A stretch of DNA of 64,000 nucleotides from Algoriphagus ornithinivorans (GCF_900115305.1 NZ_FOVW01000010.1:1-64000), one strand, 5' to 3'; positions 1 to 11,698 are shown, numbered from the stretch's first letter. Notes: a model not told the origin generated them from the letters alone. Program-made: numbers and translations.

Positions 1-254
1 AAAGTAGGCAGTAGGCAGTAGGCAGTGTTGTCACCGAGAGGAACGAAGCGGTCTCATAAAGGATGAAATTTGAAGTGAGAAAGCTGAAAGTTGGCACATT
101 AAAAGGAATATTAGTAATGCGTTCACTAAGGATAATATTGGTCGCCCACCACAACGGTGGACTTTGAACAAAACCATTTCTCAATTAACCAAATACACAA
201 TTACACAATTAACCAAATACACAATTACACAATTAACTAATAATCAGTAACCAA
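1..254. repeat. Low-complexity intergenic repeat, copy A
   Basis: No gene is visible. Bases 4-24 are three exact tandem copies of the 7-mer GTAGGCA. After a GAAGTGAGAAAGC stretch (about 72-85) and a short hairpin (CCACC/GGTGG near 147-162), bases 180-250 consist of reiterated AATTAACC, AATACACAATTACAC and similar A/T/C words up to the SDR start codon. The same sequence of modules recurs at 1044-1558, 2917-3065 and 57757-57960. I infer a dispersed, degenerate, non-coding family; its function is unknown. Confidence 0.7.
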
Positions 255-1043
255 ATGACAAACTTCAATCAACTTCCCGGAATTCAACTTTTTTCACTCA
301 AAGGCAAAAGTGCCATAATAACTGGAGGCTCTAAGGGTCTTGGTTTTGCAATGGCTGCTGGATTGGCTTCCGCAGGTGCAAATGTGATGTTGGTTGCCAG
401 AAATCAAGAGGAATGCGAACAGTCTGCTAAGGAAATCGCTGAGGAATATCAAGTTAAAGCCATAGGGTTTTCAGCTGATGTGACTCAGGGAGATCAGATG
501 AATGCGATGGCTGCCAAAGCTCTGGAGTCTTTTGGTTCTATTGATATTTTGATCAATTCAGCCGGAATCAATATTCGTGGAGCCATTGACGAACTGACAG
601 AGGAAGATTTCAAGAAAGTCATGGATATCAATGTCAATGGGACTTGGTTGGCTTCTAAGGCAGTAATTTCTCAGATGAAAAATCAGAAAAAGGGATCCAT
701 AATTAATTTGGCGAGTACCTTGGGATTGGTGGGCCTAGCCAACAGGACGCCTTATACCGCCAGTAAGGGAGCTATTGTCAATATGACCAAAGCCTTAGGC
801 TTGGAGTTGGCACCATGGAATATCAATGTCAATGCGATCTGTCCTGGACCATTCTTAACTGAAATGAATTTACCGATCGCTGATACAGAAGAAGGAAAGA
901 AGTTTATCGTAGGTGCCACGGCATTGGCAAGATGGGGAGAACTGAAAGAAATTCAGGGTGCCGCCCTGTTCTTAGCTTCCGACGCCGCAACTTACATGGT
1001 AGGGTCTATGGTGACCGTTGACGGAGGCTGGACTGCAAGGTGA
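255..1043 (+). CDS. SDR family oxidoreductase (gluconate 5-dehydrogenase-like)
   Basis: Classical short-chain dehydrogenase/reductase of 262 residues, the normal family length, probably using NAD(P)(H) to interconvert a hydroxyl and a keto group on a small substrate in the cytoplasm. The cofactor glycine motif TGGSKGLG is at residues 23-30, the NSAG segment near 97-100, the catalytic Ser at 154 and the YxxxK pair at Tyr167 and Lys171. The C-terminal VTVDGGW is typical of the gluconate 5-dehydrogenase / 2-deoxy-gluconate 3-dehydrogenase / FabG-like branch. A GntP-type gluconate permease lies 2 kb downstream on the other strand, which fits sugar-acid metabolism, but the substrate is inferred. 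The gene is isolated between low-complexity repeats rather than in an obvious operon. Confidence 0.85.
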   Translation: MTNFNQLPGIQLFSLKGKSAIITGGSKGLGFAMAAGLASAGANVMLVARNQEECEQSAKEIAEEYQVKAIGFSADVTQGDQMNAMAAKALESFGSIDILINSAGINIRGAIDELTEEDFKKVMDINVNGTWLASKAVISQMKNQKKGSIINLASTLGLVGLANRTPYTASKGAIVNMTKALGLELAPWNINVNAICPGPFLTEMNLPIADTEEGKKFIVGATALARWGELKEIQGAALFLASDAATYMVGSMVTVDGGWTAR

Positions 1044-1558
1044 TTTTGAAGGCTGGATTTGAAGTGAGAAGCGAGAGCCAAGAAGCGAAAGGTGAGACTC
1101 AACAACATAATAACCAATAACTTATCTCCTAAAATTACTTGTCCAGACTAATAACGAACGCCGAACATCGAATGTCGAATATCGAAGGGAATGCGGCTGA
1201 GTTTCCTCTATTGCTATTACAAACCATTCAATCAGGTAATAACCTTGCCCATCTGCCGATGGGTAGAACAGTGGACTCTAAACAACCACACTTCAATTAC
1301 CCATTTCCTCAATTACACAATTACTCACCTTCTAATAACCAATAACTTAATATCTCCTCATCTCATCAATTACTTAGTTACCCAATTCCTCACACAATTA
1401 TCATATTGAAACGGATTTGAACGCTGAGCATTGAACTAAAAGCGAGTGGCGAGACTCAATAACTTAATAATCAATAACTTTTCATTTTATCAACTCCTAA
1501 GTTATTCATGTTCTCTAATTAGCTCAGAAAAATAAATTTTACATTTTAAACTAAAAAC
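1044..1558. repeat. Low-complexity intergenic repeat, copy B
   Basis: About 515 bp without a convincing gene. It opens with GAAGTGAGAAGCGAGAGCC and AAGCGAAAGGTGAGACTC, continues with AATAACCAATAACT, a run of TCGAATGTCGAATATCGAA near 1168-1187, a hairpin-like CCCATCTGCCGATGGG near 1249-1264, then CAATTACACAATTACTC and more AATAACCAATAAC words. The part from about 1255 (GTGGACTCTAAACAA...) parallels 158-195 in copy A. Two overlapping short reading frames run through it, but they lack plausible composition and follow the repeat words. Confidence 0.65.
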
Positions 1559-1603
1559 TTGTTAAACTGGTTTTTTGATATTTCTTTTGACAAAATTTTA
1601 GTT

Positions 1604-2872
1604 ATGAAGAAGTCAAGTTTAAATTATTTTTTCACATTTTGTTTTATCCTTTTTTTCCAAAGTGGATTTGCTCAAACAAATTTTACAACTGGGGAGGTAG
1701 TAACACTATCAGGTGACAGAATACCAGGTGAAATAGATTATAGAAATTGGGAAAAGAATCCAAAGAAAATTGATTTTAGAAATTTTGGAAGTGATGAGAT
1801 AATTGCGTTTTCACCAGAAGAAATCCGTGGTTTTTCTGTAGCTAATGAGGTCTATGTAAGTGCGCGGGTAGAATCTGAGGTCTTAAGCAATGGTGAATTG
1901 GATTTTAGCTCTAGAATCGAAACTGTTGTTGAAACTGTATTTCTTCAGGCATTAGTGAAGGGGGAGAAAAGCTTATTTTATCTTAAAAACACAAACTCAA
2001 AAGATAACTTTTACATCAAAGTAAATGATGAATATGTTCATCTGAAGTACAAGAAATACAAAAAAGAGGAAACTGTTAACGGCGTAAACCGAGTTTTTGC
2101 TGTTGAAAATAAGGCTTTCCATACCCAATTGGAAAACTATTTAAAAGATTGTCCAACTATAATGAATGATCTTGCTTTTGTTCGGTATAATTCACAAAGC
2201 TTAATTCGTCTTTTTTTAAAATATGCGAAATGTAAAGGAGATAGACTGGATTTTTACAAGACAATAGAAAAGGTATTGACAAGATTTGAAATTCTTGCGG
2301 GGGTTTCTATGTCAAAATTAAATTTTGAAGCTCTGAATCGACCCAATTTGACGGATGTCGATTATGGATCTTCAACAAATCCTACTTTTGGAATTTCCTT
2401 CGATTTGATATTTCCAAAGAATATGAAAAAGTGGTCTCTATCCAATGAATTGTTGTATGCGGAATATAGATTTTTTGGTAGTAATATCAATCAAAAGTCA
2501 TTTAACCATATAGAGAGGTCTGAAACAACCTTTGAGATTAAACAGATAAAATTGAACTCTATGTTACAGCATAGTTTATTTTTCAATTCTGTTGAGTGGT
2601 TTGTCCACGGAGGCGCCTCCTTCGGTTTTATTATCGATGAAACAAAAAATGAATTCATCGAGACAGAGTTTTTTAATTCGATTCGAAGCGAAAATAGAGT
2701 TCCTTTTGAAAGTGATCGCTTAGCAGAAATGAGTTTCTTAGTTGGGACAGGAATAAGAATTGGAAAAATCTCAGGAACTGTTAGATATGAAAATGGTAAC
2801 GGAATGTCTGATGTACCATCAATATCCTCTAAAACCCATAAAATATTTTTCTTAATCGGCTATAGATTATAA
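1604..2872 (+). CDS. Exported hypothetical protein, probable outer-membrane beta-barrel
   Basis: I do not recognise a named family. I choose the ATG at 1604 (422 residues) because it yields a clean signal peptide, MKKSSLNYFFTFCF followed by a hydrophobic run and cleavage near GFAQ; the open frame extends upstream to a TTG at 1559. The N-terminal half (about 25-110) is a globular segment (GEVVTLSGDRIPGEIDYRNW) common ahead of Bacteroidota barrel proteins. The C-terminal part alternates polar and hydrophobic residues with repeated aromatic-ended strands and closes in FFLIGYRL, as outer-membrane barrels do. The base composition is more A/T-rich than the neighbours and the gene is flanked by repeats, so recent acquisition is possible. 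Confidence 0.6.
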   Translation: MKKSSLNYFFTFCFILFFQSGFAQTNFTTGEVVTLSGDRIPGEIDYRNWEKNPKKIDFRNFGSDEIIAFSPEEIRGFSVANEVYVSARVESEVLSNGELDFSSRIETVVETVFLQALVKGEKSLFYLKNTNSKDNFYIKVNDEYVHLKYKKYKKEETVNGVNRVFAVENKAFHTQLENYLKDCPTIMNDLAFVRYNSQSLIRLFLKYAKCKGDRLDFYKTIEKVLTRFEILAGVSMSKLNFEALNRPNLTDVDYGSSTNPTFGISFDLIFPKNMKKWSLSNELLYAEYRFFGSNINQKSFNHIERSETTFEIKQIKLNSMLQHSLFFNSVEWFVHGGASFGFIIDETKNEFIETEFFNSIRSENRVPFESDRLAEMSFLVGTGIRIGKISGTVRYENGNGMSDVPSISSKTHKIFFLIGYRL

Positions 2873-2916
2873 CCAGCTTTCTTATTTCTTTTCGGTTTAC
2901 AGGGGCGAATTATATC

Positions 2917-3065
2917 GAAGTGGATTTAAACTCCGAACTAAGATTTGAGAGACGAGAGATTAGAAGTGAGAGACTAGAAGCGAGACACGAGAATCAATAA
3001 CTCAATAACCAATAACTCACCACCTCATCAGTTACTCAGTTAATCAATTACACAATTACTCCCAA
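2917..3065. repeat. Low-complexity intergenic repeat, copy C
   Basis: Sequence between the hypothetical gene and the permease: GAGAGACGAGAGATTAGAAG, GTGAGAGACTAGAAGCGAGA, then AATCAATAACTCAATAACC and ATCAATTACACAATTACTC. It has the same module order (purine-rich GAG/AAGCGAG words, then AATAACC words, then CAATTACAC words) as copies A, B and D. It ends only a few bases from the permease stop codon. Confidence 0.65.
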
Positions 3066-3066
3066 A

Positions 3067-4398
3067 TCACCCCACCATCAAACTGATAACATATATGATT
3101 CCTATGGCTGTAACTCCCATAATCAGGGTGCCCAAGCTATGGGACTGATTTCCCTGTTTGATAGTCATTCCTGAAAGTTGAGTCACTACCCAAAAACCGC
3201 TGTCATTGGCATGGGAAATAGCTATTGCTCCAGCTCCTACCGATAAGGCCGTCAGAACTTTCATGGTTTCAGAGTCCAAACCCAATGGCCCAAGCAAAGG
3301 AGCAATTATGGATGCTGTGGTAATCATGGCTACGGTAGTTGAACCTTGCACAGTTTTCAAGGCAAAGGCAATCAAAAAGGGTAGAAAAATTCCCCAATTA
3401 GCATCCTGCATCCCTTCACTCACCAAAGCTCCAATCCCGGAGTTTTGCAGCATTTTTCCAAAAACTGCTCCAGCACCTGTTATGAAAATGACCGGGGCCG
3501 CTATCAGCAATGCCTCGCCAATCCATCCTGAAGTGGATAGCATTTTCTTATCTAACTTTTTGGGTAAGGCAAAAGACAAAATTGCGCCAATCAATAAGGC
3601 CAATACAGGGGAACCAATAAAAGTGATAATCGTGATATGTCTGCCTGTTCCCAATGGTTGTGTAGGATAACTAGCAATAGAGGCTAAAATGATCAACAAT
3701 AAGGGGATCACTATAGGTAAAAATGACTTGAAAACCGAAGGAAAAAGCTTTCTATCCAGTTGCCCTTCTGCCTCTGCCAATTTAGGCTTAAGAGGGATTT
3801 TTGAGACAAATCGATTGACAAAAATATAACCTGGAATCAGGGTCAGCAGTGATACAATTATTCCCCAGAAGATCATTTGGCCCAGATCAGCTCCTAATAT
3901 TCCAGCCGTTGCGATTGGACCGGGAGTAGGGGGTACCAAAGAATGGCTGCACATGGCACCTAGTGAAAGAGCGATCATGGTACCTGCATACGAACGATTA
4001 CTTTTAAGCGCCAAAGACTTGGCGATAGGATTCATCATGATAATGGTTGAATCCCCAAAAACAGGAATAGAGAGGACGTAGCCTCCCAGCATCATGGTCA
4101 GATTGACGGATTTTTTTCCGATCCAAGATAAAATCCGTTCTGCAATGACGATCGCACCTCCTGTTTTTTCCAGAAATGTACCCAAAATAACCCCGAACAA
4201 TATCAGAAGGCCTACCGAACCCAGAACCCCGCCGAATCCTTCGGAGATGGATTTTAGGATCAAATCGGTACTCATTCCTGCCAATAATCCATAGATCAAA
4301 GCACCCCCGAAAAGCGCTAAAAATGGATGAATATCAAATTTGACTATCGCCAGTAGGATGATTGCTAATACCAGCAGGATTAAGAAAATACTCAGCAT
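3067..4398 (-). CDS. GntP family gluconate:H+ symporter
   Basis: Inner-membrane permease of 443 residues, the usual GntP length, predicted to import gluconate or a related sugar acid with protons. Nearly the whole chain is made of hydrophobic helices (about 12). Family signatures include the N-terminal KFDIHPFLALFGGALIYGL, the loop SIPVFGDSTIIMMNPIAKSLA, HSLVPPTPGPIATAG and the C-terminal SHANDSGFWVV. No kinase gene is adjacent; the SDR at 255-1043 is the only sugar-acid partner seen. Related members transport fructuronate, idonate or glycerate, so the substrate is uncertain. Confidence 0.9.
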   Translation of the reverse strand: MLSIFLILLVLAIILLAIVKFDIHPFLALFGGALIYGLLAGMSTDLILKSISEGFGGVLGSVGLLILFGVILGTFLEKTGGAIVIAERILSWIGKKSVNLTMMLGGYVLSIPVFGDSTIIMMNPIAKSLALKSNRSYAGTMIALSLGAMCSHSLVPPTPGPIATAGILGADLGQMIFWGIIVSLLTLIPGYIFVNRFVSKIPLKPKLAEAEGQLDRKLFPSVFKSFLPIVIPLLLIILASIASYPTQPLGTGRHITIITFIGSPVLALLIGAILSFALPKKLDKKMLSTSGWIGEALLIAAPVIFITGAGAVFGKMLQNSGIGALVSEGMQDANWGIFLPFLIAFALKTVQGSTTVAMITTASIIAPLLGPLGLDSETMKVLTALSVGAGAIAISHANDSGFWVVTQLSGMTIKQGNQSHSLGTLIMGVTAIGIIYVISLMVG

Positions 4399-4552
4399 GT
4401 TGGGTTTATGTCAAGGTAGAAAAGATGGTCTTTCGACCGATTTCCAAAGTGTAAGCTAAAAATTACCCAATTTTCCCTAATTAAAAAGGCTGAATAGGGA
4501 GATGGGTGAAATTTCCTTTTGATAGGGGAGTTGGATGTGGTAGAAAGCAAGC

Positions 4553-5311
4553 TTACTTTATTTCTTTCTCCAATATTTCCAAAATGATTTCCAGGTCTGC
4601 TAAAAGAGGTTGATAATGAAGTATTTGGGTAGCTTCAGTAGAAAGGATAAATTGTAATAAAGAGTTTTCAAACTCCAATGATTCCAGAATTGGTAAGATG
4701 GAACTTCCCTGATTGGTAACAGGAATACCCATTTGCGATGAAACTCCTGACTGTTCGAGGATAGTTCGAAGGCTAAACTCATCACTTCGAAATAAATCCA
4801 ATGCCTTCTCTCTTTGGGCAAGCAAATCTTTCTCCTGCTTGGCAATATCATCTAAGGTCGCCAGCCAGTTTGTTAGATTATGTCGAAGGTATAGGTTAGA
4901 AAGCTCCCTTAAACTTCCACTACTGATCATTTCCAGTAAAAGTGAATTATTTGGATTGAAAGAAATATCTCGCGAATAAGTCTGGAAAAGCATGGATGAA
5001 AGTTGAGAGCTACTAACCTCCTTTTTGTCTATCTGTATCAAAATAGCTTTGGCCGTTTCCAGGTTTTCCTGATTGATTTTCATCAATTCCAAAAGCTTTG
5101 CTCTGGAGGTGCTAAATTCATTTTTCAGACCAATTAAATAATTCTGTTCCTTGTTCTTGATGATTCGGTTTTGGTTGGCATTATTGATCGCCAAGGCTAT
5201 CAGAATTCCAATGACAACTAATAGAATCTCACCCAGCGCATAGACTAAATAATTTTTCAGCCGATTTTCCTTCAGGAGTTTCTTTCTGATTTTTTTAAAA
5301 AGGTGGAGCAT
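4553..5311 (-). CDS. DUF6090 family membrane-anchored protein
   Basis: A 252-residue protein of unknown role. It starts with the characteristic basic segment MLHLFKKIRKKLLKENR, followed by one transmembrane helix (about 24-44, ALGEILLVVIGILIALAIN) and a long, largely helical, charged C-terminal region. This architecture is frequent in Cytophagales and Flavobacteriia and is annotated DUF6090; no activity is established. It is monocistronic, sharing a 469-bp divergent intergenic region with katG. Confidence 0.75.
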   Translation of the reverse strand: MLHLFKKIRKKLLKENRLKNYLVYALGEILLVVIGILIALAINNANQNRIIKNKEQNYLIGLKNEFSTSRAKLLELMKINQENLETAKAILIQIDKKEVSSSQLSSMLFQTYSRDISFNPNNSLLLEMISSGSLRELSNLYLRHNLTNWLATLDDIAKQEKDLLAQREKALDLFRSDEFSLRTILEQSGVSSQMGIPVTNQGSSILPILESLEFENSLLQFILSTEATQILHYQPLLADLEIILEILEKEIK

Positions 5312-8033
<2,722 letters not shown>

Positions 8034-8055
8034 TTTGCTCAAACCTAATAAACCG

Positions 8056-8088
8056 AAAAGGTGGTCTGGAAATGGACCACCTTTTTTT
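8056..8088 (+). terminator. Intrinsic terminator of katG
   Basis: AAAAGGTGGTC (8056-8066) pairs perfectly with GACCACCTTTT (8075-8085) across an 8-nt loop, and a run of seven T follows. It lies 22 bp after the katG stop. Confidence 0.9.
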
Positions 8089-8107
8089 GATTGAAAATTC
8101 TAGGATA

Positions 8108-8376
8108 TAACTTCGGAATTTGTAATTCCAAGGAGCAGATTTAGAGGAGATAAATGGCGTAGCCATGGGCGAAAAAATAGCCAGGGGTTTTTACCCCTGG
8201 ATCAAGTGACAATAACCACCCCAGCGCTGGCCCTATTTTTATTTTTGGAAATGAGCCTTGATGCCAGCAAGATGGTCAGAAGTTCAATAACCCTCCAAGG
8301 GATTGCTCTAATTGGAGAAATGAATAAATATTTTACCCCAACTTTCTTTATAACAAACCCTTGGAGGGTTTCATTT
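8108..8376. repeat. Dispersed palindromic repeat, copy 1
   Basis: A chain of palindromes: GGAATTTGTAATTCC (about 8115-8129), ATGGC-GTA-GCCAT (near 8154-8166), CCAGGGGT-TTTT-ACCCCTGG (8181-8200), CCAGCGCTGG (8221-8230) and a 13-bp inverted repeat AACCCTCCAAGGG (8289-8301) / CCCTTGGAGGGTT (8358-8370). The first, third and fourth modules, and the linkers GAGCAGAT, CCCTGGATCAA and GCGCTGGCCCTATTTTTAT, recur in the same order and orientation at 11455-11690. A short frame at 8206-8454 crosses this element and is not a credible gene. Confidence 0.75.
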
Positions 8377-8406
8377 ATACTTCTTTCTGATTTCAGAATT
8401 CATACT

Positions 8407-9213
8407 TTACAAATTATGCCCATTCAAAATCATCCCTTCCTTTACAGTCTTTAAATAGGTGATAACTTTTCCATCTTCTCCAACTTCTACCACACGGTAG
8501 CTAGGAAATGGGTTTCCCCAAGAACCTCCAAAATGCCCTGACCACAGAAAAGGCTTCCTATTATAAAGCATTTGTCCATCCACATCGTGATCATGTCCAT
8601 GAAAAGTAGCTTTTACATTTGAATAACTGGTGACAAGATCTAAAAATGGTTTACAGTCAATTCCGTGTCGGGTCCAATCATTTTGAGATATATGGACAAA
8701 TACAAAAACGTGGGCTAGTTCAGTATATTTTTCCAGATGGGTGCTCAAAAAGTCTAAATCAGCACAGAGATATTCTCCCTTTTCATTGGAACAATCCAAT
8801 AGGATGAACCCATTATCCCCTTTCTTTTCAAATGAAAAATTACTTGGCTGCCCCATCACTTCCTCAAAGGTTTCGGCGCTAACTCGGTCATGATTTCCAC
8901 GGGTTACATAATGAGGCATTTGAAGTTGGTTATAGACCTTTTTTACCTCCGGAAGCCATTTCGGGTCATCGTGGATTAAATCCCCATTGAATAAAACAAA
9001 ATCTACCTCATTTTCCTTTTGTATGGCTTCAATTAAATTTTGATGGGATTGCTTAAAATCTGTCTCTGCTTGTCCAAAATGTCCGTCTGATGCGGTGATA
9101 AATTTCAATCGGGTCTTTTTCGGGAAGTCCATTTTCCCATAAAGCATAAAAGGCATGGTCATAAGAGAAGTGCCAAACAGGCTGATTTTTTGAAGAAAAG
9201 GTCGTCTTTGCAT
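8407..9213 (-). CDS. Calcineurin-like metallophosphoesterase, exported
   Basis: A 268-residue phosphoesterase. The N-terminus MQRRPFLQKISLFGTSLM resembles a Tat-like export signal (twin Arg at 3-4), placing it in the periplasm. Metal-binding blocks are in order: TASDGHFGQ (near 40; the usual D-x-H is D-G-H), FNGDLIHDD (near 78, GDxxxD-like), TRGNHDR (near 110, GNHD), HISQND (near 175) and FHGHDHDVDG (near 210, GHxH). The substrate is unknown; relatives cleave phosphodiesters or phosphomonoesters. It is monocistronic on the minus strand, and the dispersed repeat abuts its 3' end. Confidence 0.85.
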   Translation of the reverse strand: MQRRPFLQKISLFGTSLMTMPFMLYGKMDFPKKTRLKFITASDGHFGQAETDFKQSHQNLIEAIQKENEVDFVLFNGDLIHDDPKWLPEVKKVYNQLQMPHYVTRGNHDRVSAETFEEVMGQPSNFSFEKKGDNGFILLDCSNEKGEYLCADLDFLSTHLEKYTELAHVFVFVHISQNDWTRHGIDCKPFLDLVTSYSNVKATFHGHDHDVDGQMLYNRKPFLWSGHFGGSWGNPFPSYRVVEVGEDGKVITYLKTVKEGMILNGHNL

Positions 9214-9443
9214 TGACTCAATTTATGGATTTCTGGCCAATCTTGATATCGCATCTAGATTTTTATCCTTTTACTCAATCCAGCCTTCAACTCCGCCTCG
9301 TAAGTGTGTTCAGGTGTTGATAAAGACCTAAAACCAAATAATCAGCTTTTAGCAATTTCGATAAGATGATTATCAAAGTTTTTAGTTCTAATGAGACTCT
9401 GAAAAATTTTAGCTCAAAACAAATACTATTTAATTACTGAATT

Positions 9444-10319
9444 ATGAGAATTCCATTACTTACCAGTTTGATGTTGTTGGTCACAGGTTTTGCCCTGGCC
9501 CAAAGTCCCGTTAGTGGATTTATGAAGAAGAAAGGTGAAGGTTCCGTCGTGTTGACCCAGTTTAGGGAGTCTTATGACAGAGTCTTTTTGGTCCCTACTG
9601 AAGTAGATGGGGTACCAGTGTTTAATGAAGTAACTATTTCCAGTACTTCACTTTATGGGGAGTTCGGTATTTCTGATCGCTTCAACGTGATTGTTAATCT
9701 TCCATATATTAAAAGTGAAGGAAATGCTTCCGAGGCAGTTTTGCAGAATAACGGATTTGAAAATGAAAGATCCGGTATCCAAGACATCAAAATCTATGGT
9801 AAGTATAGCTTCTTGTCAAAAGCGGTGGGTACTAACCAATTGGATATCATAGGTTCAGTTGGTGTTGAAACTCCGCTAGGGAATTATTCTGCGGATGAGG
9901 GACTACAGTCCATCATTGCCATCGGTAATGAGTCTACCAGATTCACAGGTTTTGGTATCGCACAATTTATGACTGACTTTGGTCTATTCGCAACAGGACA
10001 ATTGGGATACAGCTTAAGAAGCAATCAAGTTCCAAATGCAGTGTTGAGTGAGTTGAAGCTTGGTTATGCAGGTTCTGCATTTTACTTAGATGCTTTTATT
10101 TCCAACCAACTATCCAGCAAAGATGGAGTAGATATTTTGGGTGAAGGATTTACAGGTTTCTTCCCAGCTACAAGAGTGAATTTCACAAGAATTGGACTTA
10201 ACGGATACGTGCCTGTAGCCAAATTTGCAGGGATTGTAGGTGGAGTTAACTCTTACATCGCTGGTAGAAACGTAGGAAAATCAACAGGTTATTACGCTGG
10301 TTTAGCATTTTCTTTTTAA
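9444..10319 (+). CDS. Outer-membrane beta-barrel protein, transporter-like
   Basis: 291 residues with a signal peptide (MRIPLLTSLMLLVTGFALAQ, cleavage after ALA). The body alternates beta strands: a KKGEGSVVLTQF opening, then LYGEFGISDRFNVIVNLPY, and a C-terminal aromatic ending (GLAFSF) as expected for insertion by the barrel assembly machinery. It resembles the broad MetA-pathway-of-phenol-degradation / transporter barrel family and has the same opening architecture as the barrel protein at 47520-48413. It lies 48 bp upstream of the FAS1 lipoprotein, probably in one operon. The cargo is unknown. Confidence 0.65.
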   Translation: MRIPLLTSLMLLVTGFALAQSPVSGFMKKKGEGSVVLTQFRESYDRVFLVPTEVDGVPVFNEVTISSTSLYGEFGISDRFNVIVNLPYIKSEGNASEAVLQNNGFENERSGIQDIKIYGKYSFLSKAVGTNQLDIIGSVGVETPLGNYSADEGLQSIIAIGNESTRFTGFGIAQFMTDFGLFATGQLGYSLRSNQVPNAVLSELKLGYAGSAFYLDAFISNQLSSKDGVDILGEGFTGFFPATRVNFTRIGLNGYVPVAKFAGIVGGVNSYIAGRNVGKSTGYYAGLAFSF

Positions 10320-10367
10320 TCAATCACTTAGACAGCTGTTCCAGTTAACATTCAATTAATTAAAGAC

Positions 10368-11363
10368 ATGAAAAATATATTAAATATTAAATCCACATTG
10401 ATTGCACTTTTTGCAGTCATCACGTTCACAGCCTGTGAATCAGTTTCATCCTATGAAGATGAAAGCCCATCTATCGCTTTTGTTGCGGTTGCAAATGCTG
10501 ACTTCAGCGTATTGGAAGCTGCAGCGGTAAGAGGAGGAGTAGCTGGTGTTTTGAGTAATTCAAACCCAAATGATCCTTCCGGAGCCTACACGGTTTTCGC
10601 ACCTACCAATACTGCTTTTGCAAGATTGGGACTTAATGAAGAGACTCTTGGTGTTTTACAAAAGCCATTCTTGACGAATACATTACTGTATCACGTTTCC
10701 AATGGAAACCTTCGTTCTTCTAATATTACTGCTGGCGGAATGTCTGCATCAGCTTTGGGACCACAGAGAAGATTTATCCAAAGAGGAAGTGATTTGTATA
10801 TCAATGGATCTAAGATTCTTGCAACTGACGTAAACGCAAGCAATGGTACAGTCCATGTAATTGACAAAGTAATGATAGCTACTGGTGCGGATATTGTACA
10901 GTCTGCAATCGCTCTTCAGTCAGCCAATGTATTTATCAATCCAGAATTGAGCTTCTTGGTGGAGGCAGTAGTTTATGCAGGTCTTGCTGAAGCTTTGACT
11001 GCAAGTCCAGGAAGTCCTAAGTTTACTGTCTTTGCACCAACTGATCAGGCTTTCAAAGATTTGGGAGCAGCGCTTGGATTGACCTTCAACCAGCCTTCTG
11101 ATATCAGACAATTGCCAGCTAATGTGGTTGGTCAGGTATTGTTGAACCACGTTTTTGTAGGTGAGAAATTTACAAGTGAATTGAATGCAGGAAATGTAAG
11201 CCCGTTAGGTGGAGATCCATTGACTTTGGGTGCATTTACTGAAGGAACACTAACAGTAAGAGGGGTCGGAAATAATACTCCTGCAAACATGGTGATTCCT
11301 GATGTGCAGACAACAAATGGTATTGTACACGTAATTGATAGAGTTCTTTTACCTAATTTGTAA
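10368..11363 (+). CDS. Lipoprotein with two fasciclin (FAS1) domains
   Basis: 331 residues; lipobox TFTAC with Cys23 as the lipidated residue. Two FAS1 adhesion-type domains follow: about 43-170 (FSVLEAAAVRGGV ... YTVFAPTNTAFARL ... NGTVHVIDKVM) and about 180-331 (FLVEAVVYAGLAEAL ... FTVFAPTDQAFKDL ... NGIVHVIDRVLLP). Each keeps the H1 (TVFAPT) and H2 (VHVID) boxes. FAS1 lipoproteins of Bacteroidota are thought to act at the cell surface in adhesion or polymer contact; the partner is unknown. It is likely co-transcribed with the barrel gene upstream and is followed by a terminator. Confidence 0.9.
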   Translation: MKNILNIKSTLIALFAVITFTACESVSSYEDESPSIAFVAVANADFSVLEAAAVRGGVAGVLSNSNPNDPSGAYTVFAPTNTAFARLGLNEETLGVLQKPFLTNTLLYHVSNGNLRSSNITAGGMSASALGPQRRFIQRGSDLYINGSKILATDVNASNGTVHVIDKVMIATGADIVQSAIALQSANVFINPELSFLVEAVVYAGLAEALTASPGSPKFTVFAPTDQAFKDLGAALGLTFNQPSDIRQLPANVVGQVLLNHVFVGEKFTSELNAGNVSPLGGDPLTLGAFTEGTLTVRGVGNNTPANMVIPDVQTTNGIVHVIDRVLLPNL

Positions 11364-11381
11364 GAACTATTTAGAGTATAT

Positions 11382-11417
11382 AAAAGCCGATCTGATTGAG
11401 TTCAGGTCGGCTTTTTT
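11382..11417 (+). terminator. Intrinsic terminator after the FAS1 gene
   Basis: AAAAGCCGA (11382-11390) pairs with TCGGCTTTT after a CTGA/TCAG inner stem, then T-rich sequence. It lies 18 bp past the stop codon. Confidence 0.85.
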
Positions 11418-11454
11418 GTGAATTAATGTATTTGGATAAAAAACCCTTCAGTGA

Positions 11455-11690
11455 GGCCTCGGGATTACAAATTCCGAGGAGCAGATAAAGAGAAATACAG
11501 TTGAAATAGAATAGAAATACGCTTTCAGTGAAATATCCCAATAATTGAGATTTAGGGCCAACTCCATAGGAGCGGAAGATTTTCTAGCTTGGGGTTTTAA
11601 CCCCTGGATCAATGGAATTAATTAATCCCAGCGCTGGCCCTATTTTTATATTTGTAAATGAGCCATTGTGCCAGCAAGACGGGTAGGGAG
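11455..11690. repeat. Dispersed palindromic repeat, copy 2
   Basis: Second copy of the element at 8108-8376, same orientation. It contains CTCGGGATTACAAATTCCGAG, GAGCAGATAAAGAG, GGGGTTTTAACCCC (11591-11604), CCCTGGATCAA, CCCAGCGCTGGCCC near 11628-11640, the CTATTTTTAT linker, and ATGAGCCATTGTGCCAGCAAGA near the end (copy 1 has ATGAGCCTTGATGCCAGCAAGA). It carries an extra AT-rich segment between the first and second palindromes. No gene is present. Confidence 0.75.
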
Positions 11691-11698
11691 GGGTGTCC

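Noticed and set aside
4..24. Three tandem GTAGGCA units as a possible CRISPR or satellite
   Set aside because: Far too short, with no spacers and no cas genes; treated as part of the intergenic repeat family.
1139..1409. Two overlapping frames of about 70 codons
   Set aside because: Their sequence is produced by the low-complexity repeat words; composition is unlike the neighbouring genes.
8206..8454. 82-codon plus-strand frame
   Set aside because: It runs through the palindromic repeat and the antisense of the phosphoesterase 3' end; no plausible protein features.
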